A DNA stretch of 64,000 nucleotides from CAWKCE01 sp032127035 (GTDB taxonomy: Bacteria > Actinomycetota > Actinomycetes > JAHEKZ01). Made by a program: the position numbers and the translations under genes. Below, piece by piece: positions 19,973-27,023 of this stretch (position 1 is the stretch's first letter; each line of letters opens with the position of its first letter). The DNA lies in the NCBI GenBank assembly GCA_963848085.1, contig CAWKCE010000003.1, positions 620,001 to 684,000 on the forward strand, read 5' to 3'. The notes below the pieces were generated by a model. It was not told where the DNA came from and did not search any database. It saw only the letters and a list, made by a program, of their open reading frames with translations.

Positions 19973-20275
19973 ATGCGTGTTGCCGATGTGTCACTACCCG
20001 CGCGGGTGGACGTCACGACGTCGTCGGATGTGCGGTACGCCCTGACCATCGCGATCGAGGCGGCGACCACCGGCGACGTCCTCGTCGACGCCTCGCCGGT
20101 GGAGACCGTCGATGTTGCCGGCCTCGGCGTGCTGGTGGCGGCCCACCGGCGCGCCCGTCAGTCGGGGCTGCGGCTGGTCCTGTGCGACCCGCAGCCGCGC
20201 ATCATGCGGCTGCTGGCGGTGACCCGGCTGCACCGGGTCCTCAACCTGGAGCGCGAGGCCCGGCAGGCGGTCTGA
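19973..20275 (+). CDS. STAS-domain protein (anti-sigma-factor antagonist fold) lacking the phosphorylatable Ser
   Basis: A single 100-residue STAS domain: a central LVDASPVETVDVAGLGVLV strand-turn-helix, then HRRARQSGLRLVLCDP and a last helix. In SpoIIAA-type antagonists the turn reads D-S-S/T-G with a regulatory Ser; here it reads D47-V-A49-G, so kinase control by phosphorylation is unlikely. It may be a constitutive partner-binding module. The ATG follows GTCGGAGGACTC. Its stop overlaps the start of the next small gene (TGATG). Confidence 0.8.
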   Translation: MRVADVSLPARVDVTTSSDVRYALTIAIEAATTGDVLVDASPVETVDVAGLGVLVAAHRRARQSGLRLVLCDPQPRIMRLLAVTRLHRVLNLEREARQAV

Positions 20276-20484
20276 TGCGGTTCACCTGCGAGGAGTGCGG
20301 CGCCCGCACCCGTGGCCAACCCACCCTGACCGTCACGGGGCGCGAGCTGTGCCCCGACTGCTACCAGGTCCTCATGGGGTTGTCGGCGGGCATGCTCGCC
20401 GGCGGTGGCACCGGAGGGGCGATCGGGACGGCCGGGATCCTGGTGCGCTGGCAGGAGTGGCGTCGGCGACGGTCGGCCCGCTGA
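20275..20484 (+). CDS. Small zinc-ribbon protein with glycine-rich hydrophobic segment
   Basis: 69 residues. The N-terminus has two CxxC pairs (CEEC at 5-8 and CPDC near 25-28) that should bind one zinc. A Gly/Ala-rich hydrophobic stretch (MLAGGGTGGAIGTAGILV) and a basic tail RRRRSAR follow. It begins in an overlap with the STAS gene, so the two are co-translated. I do not recognise a named family. Confidence 0.65.
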   Translation: MRFTCEECGARTRGQPTLTVTGRELCPDCYQVLMGLSAGMLAGGGTGGAIGTAGILVRWQEWRRRRSAR

Positions 20485-20511
20485 CGCCCGTCGTCCTGGC
20501 CGCGCCCGTGA

Positions 20512-20525
20512 GATTGGATCCAATC
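20512..20525. promoter_or_regulatory. 14-bp perfect palindrome upstream of ecm, probable operator
   Basis: GATTGGATCCAATC is a perfect palindrome 42 bases before the ecm ATG. It lies between the expected -35 position and a TAGGCT -10 hexamer (20529-20534), where bound protein would block transcription. TTGGATCCAA-type sites resemble those of FadR-class GntR regulators; no such regulator gene is in the window, so the partner is unknown. Confidence 0.6.
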
Positions 20526-20566
20526 CAGTAGGCTGCAGCCGACATCGGGATCTCACGGAGGCGTCG

Positions 20567-22567
20567 ATGGACCGCACGACCGGCCCGCGCGACCGCCCCT
20601 GGGTGATGCGCACCTACGCCGGGCACTCGTCGGCGGCGGCGTCCAACGAGCTCTTCCGGCGGAACCTGGCCAAGGGGCAGACCGGTCTGTCGGTCGCCTT
20701 CGACCTGCCGACCCAGACCGGCTACGACGCCGACGACGAGCTCGCGCGCGGTGAGGTCGGCAAGGTCGGCGTCCCGGTCGCCCACATCGGCGACCTGCGG
20801 GCCTTGTTCGACGGTATCCCGCTCAGCTCGATGAACACCTCGATGACCATCAATGCCACCGCCATGTGGCTGTTCGCGCTGTACCTGGCGGTGGCCGAGG
20901 AGCAAGATGCCGACCCCGCCCTTCTCCAGGGGACGACGCAGAACGACATCATCAAGGAGTACCTGTCTCGGGGGACGTATGCGTTCCCACCCGGGCCATC
21001 CCTGCGGCTGATCACCGACATGGTCGCTTACACGGTGACGAAGGTTCCGAAGTGGAACCCGATCAACATCTGCAGCTACCACCTCCAGGAGGCAGGCGCG
21101 ACGCCGGTCCAGGAGATCGCCTTCTCGCTGTGCACGGCGATCGCGGTCCTCGACGCCGTACGCGACTCGGGGCAGGTGCCCGAGGAGGACTTCGGCGAAG
21201 TCGTGGGCCGCATGTCGTTCTTCGTCAACGCCGGAGTCCGCTTCGTCGAAGAGATGGCCAAGATGCGCGCCTTCGTCGAGCTGTGGGACGAGCTGACGCG
21301 CCAGCGGTACGGCGTCACCGATCCGCGACAGCGCCGCTTCCGCTACGGGGTGCAGGTCAACTCACTCGGCCTCACCGAGGCCCAGCCGGAGAACAACGTC
21401 GCGCGCATCATGCTCGAGATGCTCGCGGTCACGATGTCGAAGGATGCTCGCGCCCGCGCGGTCCAGCTACCCGCCTGGAACGAGGCGCTCGGGCTGCCGC
21501 GCCCCTGGGACCAGCAGTGGTCGCTGCGCATGCAGCAAGTACTGGCCTTCGAGTCCGACATCCTCGAGTACGACGACCTGTTCACCGGGTCCGCAGTCGT
21601 CGAGGGCATCGTCTCGACGCTGGTCGACGAGGCGCGCGCCGAGGTCGCCCGCGTGCAGGACCTGGGCGGTGCGGTGGCCGCAGTCGAGAGCGGATACATG
21701 AAGACGCAGCTCGTGGCATCCCACTCCGAGCGGCGCCGTCGCGTGGAGTCCGGACAGGACGTGGTCGTCGGGCTGAACCGCTTCACGACCTCCGAGCCGA
21801 ACCCCCTTCTGGCCGACCTCGAGACGGTGGTCCAGACCGTCGACCCCGCGGTCGAGGCGGCTGCGATCACGGCGCTGCGCCGTTGGCGCGCCGACCGCGA
21901 CTCCGGTGCCGTCGACAGTGCGCTGGCGGAGCTGAGGGAGACCGCCAAGGGCGAGCAGAACCTGGTCCCGGCCACCTTGAACTGCGCCCGCGCGGGGGTC
22001 ACCACCGGTGAGTGGGCAGGGGCGCTGCGCGAGGTGTTCGGTGAGTACCGGGCCCCCACCGGGGTGAGCGGACAGGTGGGTCTGGCCGACGCCGGAGGTC
22101 CGCTGTCGGCCGTCCGGGACGCCGTACGCGAGACCGGCGAGGCACTCGGGACCCGGCTGCGCTTCCTGGTGGGGAAGCCCGGCCTGGACGGCCACTCCAA
22201 CGGGGCTGAGCAGATTGCGGTCCGGGCCCGCGACGTCGGCTTCGAGGTGGTCTACCAGGGAATCCGGCTGACCCCCGCGCAGATCGTGGCGGCGGCGGTC
22301 GAGGAGGACGTGCACGTCGTCGGGCTGTCGATCCTGTCCGGGTCGCACCTCGACCTGGTGCCCGAAGTGCTTCGTGGCCTGCGCAGCGCCGGGCTGGACG
22401 ACGTCCCGGTCGTGGTCGGCGGGATCATCCCCGAGTCCGACGCCCACACACTCGCCGCCCAGGGGGTGGCGGCAGTATTCACCCCGAAGGACTTCTCGAT
22501 GACCGAGATCATGAGCCGAGTGGTTTCCGAGGTCAGGCGGGCGCACGACCTCCCGCCGCTGAGCTAG
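20567..22567 (+). CDS. ecm: Ethylmalonyl-CoA mutase (MeaA-type, adenosylcobalamin-dependent)
   Basis: This enzyme rearranges (2R)-ethylmalonyl-CoA to methylsuccinyl-CoA, the signature step of the ethylmalonyl-CoA pathway. The 666-residue single chain carries the TIM-barrel mutase domain (GLSVAFDLPTQTGYDADDE) and, after about residue 530, a B12-binding domain with DGHSNG (Asp541, His543). Methylmalonyl-CoA mutases of this fused form are usually 700 or more residues and read DGHDRG; length and motif point to Ecm/MeaA. The ATG has ACGGAGGCG upstream, and a 14-bp palindromic operator lies in the promoter. MeaB, adenosyltransferase and Ccr are encoded in the same window. Confidence 0.9.
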   Translation: MDRTTGPRDRPWVMRTYAGHSSAAASNELFRRNLAKGQTGLSVAFDLPTQTGYDADDELARGEVGKVGVPVAHIGDLRALFDGIPLSSMNTSMTINATAMWLFALYLAVAEEQDADPALLQGTTQNDIIKEYLSRGTYAFPPGPSLRLITDMVAYTVTKVPKWNPINICSYHLQEAGATPVQEIAFSLCTAIAVLDAVRDSGQVPEEDFGEVVGRMSFFVNAGVRFVEEMAKMRAFVELWDELTRQRYGVTDPRQRRFRYGVQVNSLGLTEAQPENNVARIMLEMLAVTMSKDARARAVQLPAWNEALGLPRPWDQQWSLRMQQVLAFESDILEYDDLFTGSAVVEGIVSTLVDEARAEVARVQDLGGAVAAVESGYMKTQLVASHSERRRRVESGQDVVVGLNRFTTSEPNPLLADLETVVQTVDPAVEAAAITALRRWRADRDSGAVDSALAELRETAKGEQNLVPATLNCARAGVTTGEWAGALREVFGEYRAPTGVSGQVGLADAGGPLSAVRDAVRETGEALGTRLRFLVGKPGLDGHSNGAEQIAVRARDVGFEVVYQGIRLTPAQIVAAAVEEDVHVVGLSILSGSHLDLVPEVLRGLRSAGLDDVPVVVGGIIPESDAHTLAAQGVAAVFTPKDFSMTEIMSRVVSEVRRAHDLPPLS

Positions 22568-22568
22568 C

Positions 22569-22596
22569 TGTCCGGAGGTACTACGACCACCGGACA
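22569..22596 (+). terminator. Weak hairpin after ecm
   Basis: TGTCCGG and CCGGACA form a 7-bp stem with a 14-base loop, two bases after the ecm stop codon. There is no T-run. It could end ecm transcription or be part of the promoter area of the secreted-protein gene. Confidence 0.3.
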
Positions 22597-22661
22597 ATGG
22601 CGAACTGCACCAGCCGCGCCGCAGGGTGTGTCCAGGACACCAACTACCCCTGGAGGACACC

Positions 22662-23048
22662 ATGAACCGCACCCTCGCTGTAGGCGCCTTCGCTCTGTCC
22701 GGCGCGCTCACCCTGTCCCTGTCCGCGCCGGCGCTGGCCAACGACGCCGACGTGATCAAGCGCGGGTCGTGCACCGGCGCCAGCGACTGGAAGCTGAAGG
22801 CGAGTCCCGAGAACGGGCGGATCGAGGTGGAGGGGGAGGTCGACAGCAATGTCAACGGCCAGACCTGGCGGTGGCGCCTGCGCCACAACGGCCACCTTTC
22901 GGCCCGCGGGGTCGCGGTGACCAAGCCGCCCAGCGGGTCGTTCGACGTGCGCCGGCTGATGGTGAACGCGCCGGGCACCGACCGCGTCGTCTGGCGCGCG
23001 CGCAACCCCCAGACGGGCGAGGTCTGCCGGGGTAGCCTCAGGTTCTGA
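22662..23048 (+). CDS. Small secreted protein of unknown function
   Basis: 128 residues with a clear Sec signal peptide: MNRTL, a hydrophobic core (AVGAFALSGALTLSLSAP) and an ALA cleavage motif after residue 26. The mature domain of about 100 residues begins NDADVIKRGSC and has two Cys (in GSCTGAS and EVCRGS) that may form a disulfide, with a strand-rich pattern (KLKASPENGRIEVEGEVDSN, WRWRLRHNG). The ATG is preceded by CTGGAGGACACC. No enzyme motif is seen. Similar short secreted proteins occur in actinobacteria without known role. Confidence 0.75.
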   Translation: MNRTLAVGAFALSGALTLSLSAPALANDADVIKRGSCTGASDWKLKASPENGRIEVEGEVDSNVNGQTWRWRLRHNGHLSARGVAVTKPPSGSFDVRRLMVNAPGTDRVVWRARNPQTGEVCRGSLRF

Positions 23049-23109
23049 CCGGCCGCCCACCAGCGCAGGCCGCCGTCGAGCCGCGCCCCACCCCCGAGGG
23101 ACCCGCTGA

Positions 23110-24450
23110 GTGAGTGCTACCGAAGGACCGACGAAGACTGCACGACCGGGCCGCAGACGCCCGGTCGTGCAGTTCGTCGCGGTCGGACTCGTCCTGGCCT
23201 CGGCGCTGGCGGTGCTCACCGGGTGGTTCAGCCAGCGGGCGGCGCAAGATGAGGCCGTGCAGGATGCGAAGTCCACCACTGAGCTGCTCGCCCGGGCGGT
23301 GGTCGTGCCCGCGCTGCCGTCCGGCCCCGCCCTGACGAGCGCTGCCGAGCTCGACCGCTTCGACCGTCTGATCCGACGTCGGCTCCGAGGGGCGGATGTC
23401 CTCCGGGTGAAGCTGTGGGACGCGTCCGGCACGGTGCTCTACTCCGACGAGCCGCGCCTGATCGGCCAGCAGTTCGAGCTTGCCGACGAGCAGCGCCGCG
23501 TACTCGCAACGGGTGGCACCGACGCGGAGGTCTCGGACCTGTCGAAGTCGGAGAACGTGTACGAGCGGCCGCTCGGACGAGTCCTGGAGGTCTACACCCG
23601 CGTGGAGGGGGCCGACGGCGAGCCCCTGATGTTCGAGCTCTACTACGCGTACGACGACGTCGCAGTTCGCGCGGGGCGAGTGCGCGGCGCCTTCCTTCCG
23701 ATCGCGGTCGGAGGGATTCTCATCTTCCTCGTCGTGACCGTCCCCCTGGTGTGGCTCTTGGCGCGTCGACTCGACGAGGCCTCGTCGGAGCGGGAGCGCC
23801 TGCTTCGTGCCGCGGCTCAGGCATCTGACGCGGAGCGACGTCGGATCGCCCGCGACCTGCACGATGGCGTCGTGCAGGACCTCGCGGGGACGTCGTTCGC
23901 GCTGTCGGCTTCGGCACGCGACGTGGCAGGCGGCACGCCGCTCGACCGAGGGCGACTGCGGCAAGGGCTGGAAGATGCCGCCTCCGGCGTCCGGCACAGT
24001 CTGCGGTCACTGCGATCGCTGCTCGTCGAGATCTACCCGCCGGACCTCACCGGGCCGAGTCTGCCGTCTGCACTCGACGACCTGCTTGCACCGGCTTCCG
24101 CCAACGGGGTTGATGTCAGCGTCGAGCTCGCTGACACGTCAGAGCTGTCGGACGCGGCCGCTGGTCTCATCTGGCGGACTGCCCAGGAGTGTGTCCGCAA
24201 CGCCCTCCGGCACGCCGACCCCCGCACCGTGCGTCTCACCCTGGCCATCCACCACCACCTCGACGCGCCCGCCCTGGCCCGGCTGGAGATCGCTGACGAC
24301 GGGACCGGCTTCGACGCGGGTCAACCATCGGACAGCCACCACTTCGGGCTGCGTGGTCTGCGCGACCTCGCGACCGAAGCTGGGGGCTCACTCGTCGTGA
24401 CGTCGTCCCCCGCCGCGGGGACCACGGTGGTCCTCGAGGTGCCGGCGTGA
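23110..24450 (+). CDS. Sensor histidine kinase, NarL/HisKA_3 type
   Basis: 446 residues: a transmembrane helix near 20-42, an extracytoplasmic sensor segment (about 45-190, with VLRVKLWDASGTVLYSDEP, a dCache/PAS-like strand pattern), a second helix around 195-218, then the HisKA_3 dimerisation domain with phosphoacceptor His251 in RRIARDLHDGVVQDL and a HATPase_c domain (VRNALRHA, ADDGTGF, FGLRGLRD). The signal is unknown. It starts with GTG and its stop overlaps the start of the response regulator, so the two form a two-gene operon. Confidence 0.93.
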   Translation: MSATEGPTKTARPGRRRPVVQFVAVGLVLASALAVLTGWFSQRAAQDEAVQDAKSTTELLARAVVVPALPSGPALTSAAELDRFDRLIRRRLRGADVLRVKLWDASGTVLYSDEPRLIGQQFELADEQRRVLATGGTDAEVSDLSKSENVYERPLGRVLEVYTRVEGADGEPLMFELYYAYDDVAVRAGRVRGAFLPIAVGGILIFLVVTVPLVWLLARRLDEASSERERLLRAAAQASDAERRRIARDLHDGVVQDLAGTSFALSASARDVAGGTPLDRGRLRQGLEDAASGVRHSLRSLRSLLVEIYPPDLTGPSLPSALDDLLAPASANGVDVSVELADTSELSDAAAGLIWRTAQECVRNALRHADPRTVRLTLAIHHHLDAPALARLEIADDGTGFDAGQPSDSHHFGLRGLRDLATEAGGSLVVTSSPAAGTTVVLEVPA

Positions 24451-25097
24451 AGATTCGCGTCCTGCTCGTCGACGACCACGCGATGGTCCGGGCCGGCCTG
24501 CGTCAGCTGCTGGACGGCGACGCGGAGATCGAGGTGGTCGGCATGGCGGAGAACGGAGAGCAGGCGGTCGCACTGACCGCTTCCGCCAGTCCCGATGTCG
24601 TTCTCATGGACCTGCAGATGCCGGGAATGGACGGCGTCGCCGCGACCCGTCGGATCTGTGAGATGGCCACCGATACCTCGGTGGTCATCCTCACCTCGTT
24701 CTCCGACCGCGACCGGATCGTCGGTGCGCTGGACGCCGGCGCCATCGGCTACCTGCTGAAGGACGCGGAGCCGGAGGAGATCCTGGCCGGCGTACGGTCG
24801 GCCGCGCGGGGGGAGTCCCCACTCCACCCGCGCGCGGCCCGCGAGCTGTTGGCGGCCCGCGCCGAGCCCAGCGGGGTGCGCGACCGCGCTCACGTGGAGC
24901 TCACCGCGCGCGAGCTCGAAGTGCTCGGGCTCGTTCGAAGAGGCCTGGCGAACAAGCAGATCGCGCGCCGGCTCGGGATCAGCGAGCGAACGGTCAAGGC
25001 GCACTTGACGTCCTGCTACCAGCGCATCGGCGTGGCGGACCGCACCCAGGCTGCGCTGTGGGCGGAGCGGAACGCGATCGGCGACCCGTCGAGCTAG
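24447..25097 (+). CDS. NarL/LuxR-family response regulator
   Basis: 216 residues: a receiver domain with the acidic pair DD at 9-10, phosphoacceptor Asp55 (VVLMDLQMPGMDG) and Lys in the LLKDA loop, then a LuxR-type helix-turn-helix (LTARELEVLGLVRRG, ANKQIARRLGISERTVKAH). It is the partner of the preceding kinase (GTGA overlap). Target genes cannot be told; the upstream secreted-protein gene is a candidate by proximity. Confidence 0.95.
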   Translation: MKIRVLLVDDHAMVRAGLRQLLDGDAEIEVVGMAENGEQAVALTASASPDVVLMDLQMPGMDGVAATRRICEMATDTSVVILTSFSDRDRIVGALDAGAIGYLLKDAEPEEILAGVRSAARGESPLHPRAARELLAARAEPSGVRDRAHVELTARELEVLGLVRRGLANKQIARRLGISERTVKAHLTSCYQRIGVADRTQAALWAERNAIGDPSS

Positions 25098-25477
25098 GCG
25101 GGTGGAGCGTCGTACGGTGACCCGCCGGACGTGGGCGGTGGGTCGACGGAAGGGGGAGGCGGGGCTGGGGTCGGCGCCGGTGCGGGCGCAGCAGCCGGGT
25201 CGGGTGGGGACGCCTCAGCCGGGTCGGGAAACCCGACCATGCCGTGTTCCTGGACCAGGCCGTCGACGGCGCCGAGTGCGGCGTTGACGTCGTCACGGCT
25301 CCCGTCCTGGCGCTGCTCGAGGTAGAAGGCGGCCCCGAGCGCAGCAAGCTGCTTGTCCATCTCTCGCTTGGCCTGGACCTCGTCGAGCTTGGCTTGTCCG
25401 GAGTCGATGCCCTTCTTCGCCTCGTCCATGGCCTGCTGCGCTGCGGCTCGGGCCTTGTCCATGAAACCGGGAGACAT
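25094..25477 (-). CDS. Hypothetical protein with helical N-terminus and Pro/Ala-rich tail
   Basis: 127 residues. The first 60 form a charged helical, possibly coiled-coil region (DKARAAAQQAMDEAKKGI, QAKREMDKQLAALGAAFYLE); the last 50 are Pro/Ala-rich and disordered. The ATG at 25477 is chosen over an ATG five codons later; both are possible. Its stop codon overlaps the end of the convergent response regulator gene. I recognise no domain with a known function. Confidence 0.65.
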   Translation of the reverse strand: MSPGFMDKARAAAQQAMDEAKKGIDSGQAKLDEVQAKREMDKQLAALGAAFYLEQRQDGSRDDVNAALGAVDGLVQEHGMVGFPDPAEASPPDPAAAPAPAPTPAPPPPSVDPPPTSGGSPYDAPPA

Positions 25478-25507
25478 GGCCCCACGGTAGTACGGCAGGG
25501 TGACCGC

Positions 25508-26302
25508 GTGGCCGTATCCGGACCTGAGCGGGGATCTGTCGCCCGGCGGACCCGTGCCCTCGCGCTTGCGGCGGCCTTTGACAGCGCGACCGGCGTCGGG
25601 AGATGGCACGGCGAGGTGGCCGGCGTGCCCGTCGTGAGCCTCGGTGTTGCCGCGGACTGGTCGGTGCAAGCACACGTGGGGGAGCGGCTCCCCGACGACC
25701 GGCAGCTCACGGAGCTGCTGGAGACCCTCGACACGCTCGGCAGTCACGGCTTCCAGGTCATGGTCGGTCATGAGCACCGGCGGGACCCTCGGTGGGCTCG
25801 GCACGGACTTCATGAGGTCTACCAGCTCCCGACATTCGCCCTGCCCGCCGATGTCGCCGCGCAGCTGGCGGTCCGGTTGAGGCCGGAGCTCACCGTTCGC
25901 CCGGCGGAGGGACGCGAGGAGTTCGTCGACGTCTACGGGGGTTGGTGCGGCGGCCACCACCTCGCCGAGGCGCTCGTCACGGTCGAGGACGTGACGTCCG
26001 GGCGGCATGAGTACTGGGTCGCAGAGGCGGAGGGCACGCTCGTCGGCACCGCGATGCTGCATCACGGTGAGCGGTCGCAGTACCTGTCGGGCATCGGGGT
26101 CCTCGTGCCGTTCCGGGGGCGTGGGTATGGCTCGGCCATCACGGCCCTGGCAACCGTGATGGCCGCTGGGCGGCTCGACGCCGAAGGTCGCCCGGTCGAT
26201 CTCGTGTGGATGCACGCCAGCGGCGACGGCGCCCCGCTCTACGAACGGATGGGGTTCCAGGAGGTGGACCGGCACGTGGGTCTGGGTACGGGCCAGGCCT
26301 AG
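25508..26302 (+). CDS. GNAT-family N-acetyltransferase
   Basis: About 264 residues. The C-terminal half is a GNAT domain with the acetyl-CoA loop VPFRGRGYGSAI and the terminal MHASGDGAPLYERMGFQEV segment; the N-terminal half is a divergent second GNAT-like lobe. It acetylates an amine of unknown identity. The GTG start at 25508 (CAGGG 7 bases upstream) is preferred because longer versions overlap the divergent hypothetical gene; the exact start is uncertain. It converges with nucS, the two coding regions overlapping by four bases. Confidence 0.8.
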   Translation: MAVSGPERGSVARRTRALALAAAFDSATGVGRWHGEVAGVPVVSLGVAADWSVQAHVGERLPDDRQLTELLETLDTLGSHGFQVMVGHEHRRDPRWARHGLHEVYQLPTFALPADVAAQLAVRLRPELTVRPAEGREEFVDVYGGWCGGHHLAEALVTVEDVTSGRHEYWVAEAEGTLVGTAMLHHGERSQYLSGIGVLVPFRGRGYGSAITALATVMAAGRLDAEGRPVDLVWMHASGDGAPLYERMGFQEVDRHVGLGTGQA

Positions 26303-26976
26303 AACAAGCGCGAGTCGGGATCGTCGTGGCCGCGCATCGCCTGGTAGTCCAGCACGACGCACCGGATTCCGCGGTCCTCGGCCAGCACGCGCGCCTGCGG
26401 CTTGATCTCCTGGGCAGCGAAGACTCCGCTGACCGGGGCCAGGATGGGGTCCCGGTTGAGCAAGTCCAGGTATCGCGTCAGCTGCTCGACGCCGTCGATG
26501 TCGCCTCGACGCTTCACCTCGACCGCCACCGAAGCGCCTTCGCCGTCCCGCACCAGGAGGTCCACCGGCCCGATCGCCGTCCCGTACTCCCGCCGGACCA
26601 GGCTCCAGCCGGGTCCGAGGGTGTCCATCTGCTCGGCCAGTAGCTCCTGCAGGTGGGCCTCCACCCCGTCCTTCTGCAGACCCGGGTCGGTGCCGAGCTC
26701 GTGGCTCGAGTCGTGGAGGACCTCATCGATGGTGATGGTGAGCGTGTCCCCGGTCTTGGTGTGGGCCACGGTCCAGGTGCCGACACCCTCGCCGTCCACG
26801 TTGACCGCGGTGCGGCAGGGAGGGCTCATCCAGTTGAGGGGCTTGTAGGCGCGGTCGTCGGCGTGGATGGACACCGATCCGTCGGACTTGACCAGGATCA
26901 GGCGCGGAGCCATCGGCAGGTGGGCGGTGAGCCGCCCCTCGTAGTCCACGCTGCAACGGGCTATCACCAGGCGCAC
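26299..26976 (-). CDS. nucS: Mismatch-specific endonuclease NucS/EndoMS
   Basis: NucS cleaves mismatched DNA and replaces MutS/MutL in most actinobacteria. The 225-residue protein has the family N-terminus (MRLVIARCSVDYEGRLTAHL), the conserved ADDRAYKPLNWMSPP block, and a RecB-like catalytic domain with D in GPVDLLVRD and ExK in VAVEVKRRG. The C-terminus ends DPDSRLF, fitting the sliding-clamp binding tail. The GTG at 26976 matches the M. tuberculosis start; TACGCT lies 6 bases upstream with no ribosome site, so the message is probably leaderless. Confidence 0.97.
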   Translation of the reverse strand: MRLVIARCSVDYEGRLTAHLPMAPRLILVKSDGSVSIHADDRAYKPLNWMSPPCRTAVNVDGEGVGTWTVAHTKTGDTLTITIDEVLHDSSHELGTDPGLQKDGVEAHLQELLAEQMDTLGPGWSLVRREYGTAIGPVDLLVRDGEGASVAVEVKRRGDIDGVEQLTRYLDLLNRDPILAPVSGVFAAQEIKPQARVLAEDRGIRCVVLDYQAMRGHDDPDSRLF

Positions 26977-26982
26977 GGGGGG

Positions 26983-26988
26983 AGCGTA
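26983..26988 (-). promoter_or_regulatory. -10 element of leaderless nucS transcript
   Basis: On the minus strand TACGCT is followed by six C residues and then the nucS GTG. No Shine-Dalgarno sequence is present. Confidence 0.55.
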
Positions 26989-27011
26989 TCCGGCGGGCAG
27001 TCGAGGTCTGG

Positions 27012-27017
27012 GACACT
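27012..27017 (+). promoter_or_regulatory. -10 element of leaderless dehydrogenase transcript
   Basis: GACACT ends 6 bases before the ATG of the fused 3-hydroxyacyl-CoA dehydrogenase. The spacer GCTGGA is too close to act as a ribosome site. It is divergent from the nucS promoter. Confidence 0.55.
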
Positions 27018-27023
27018 GCTGGA

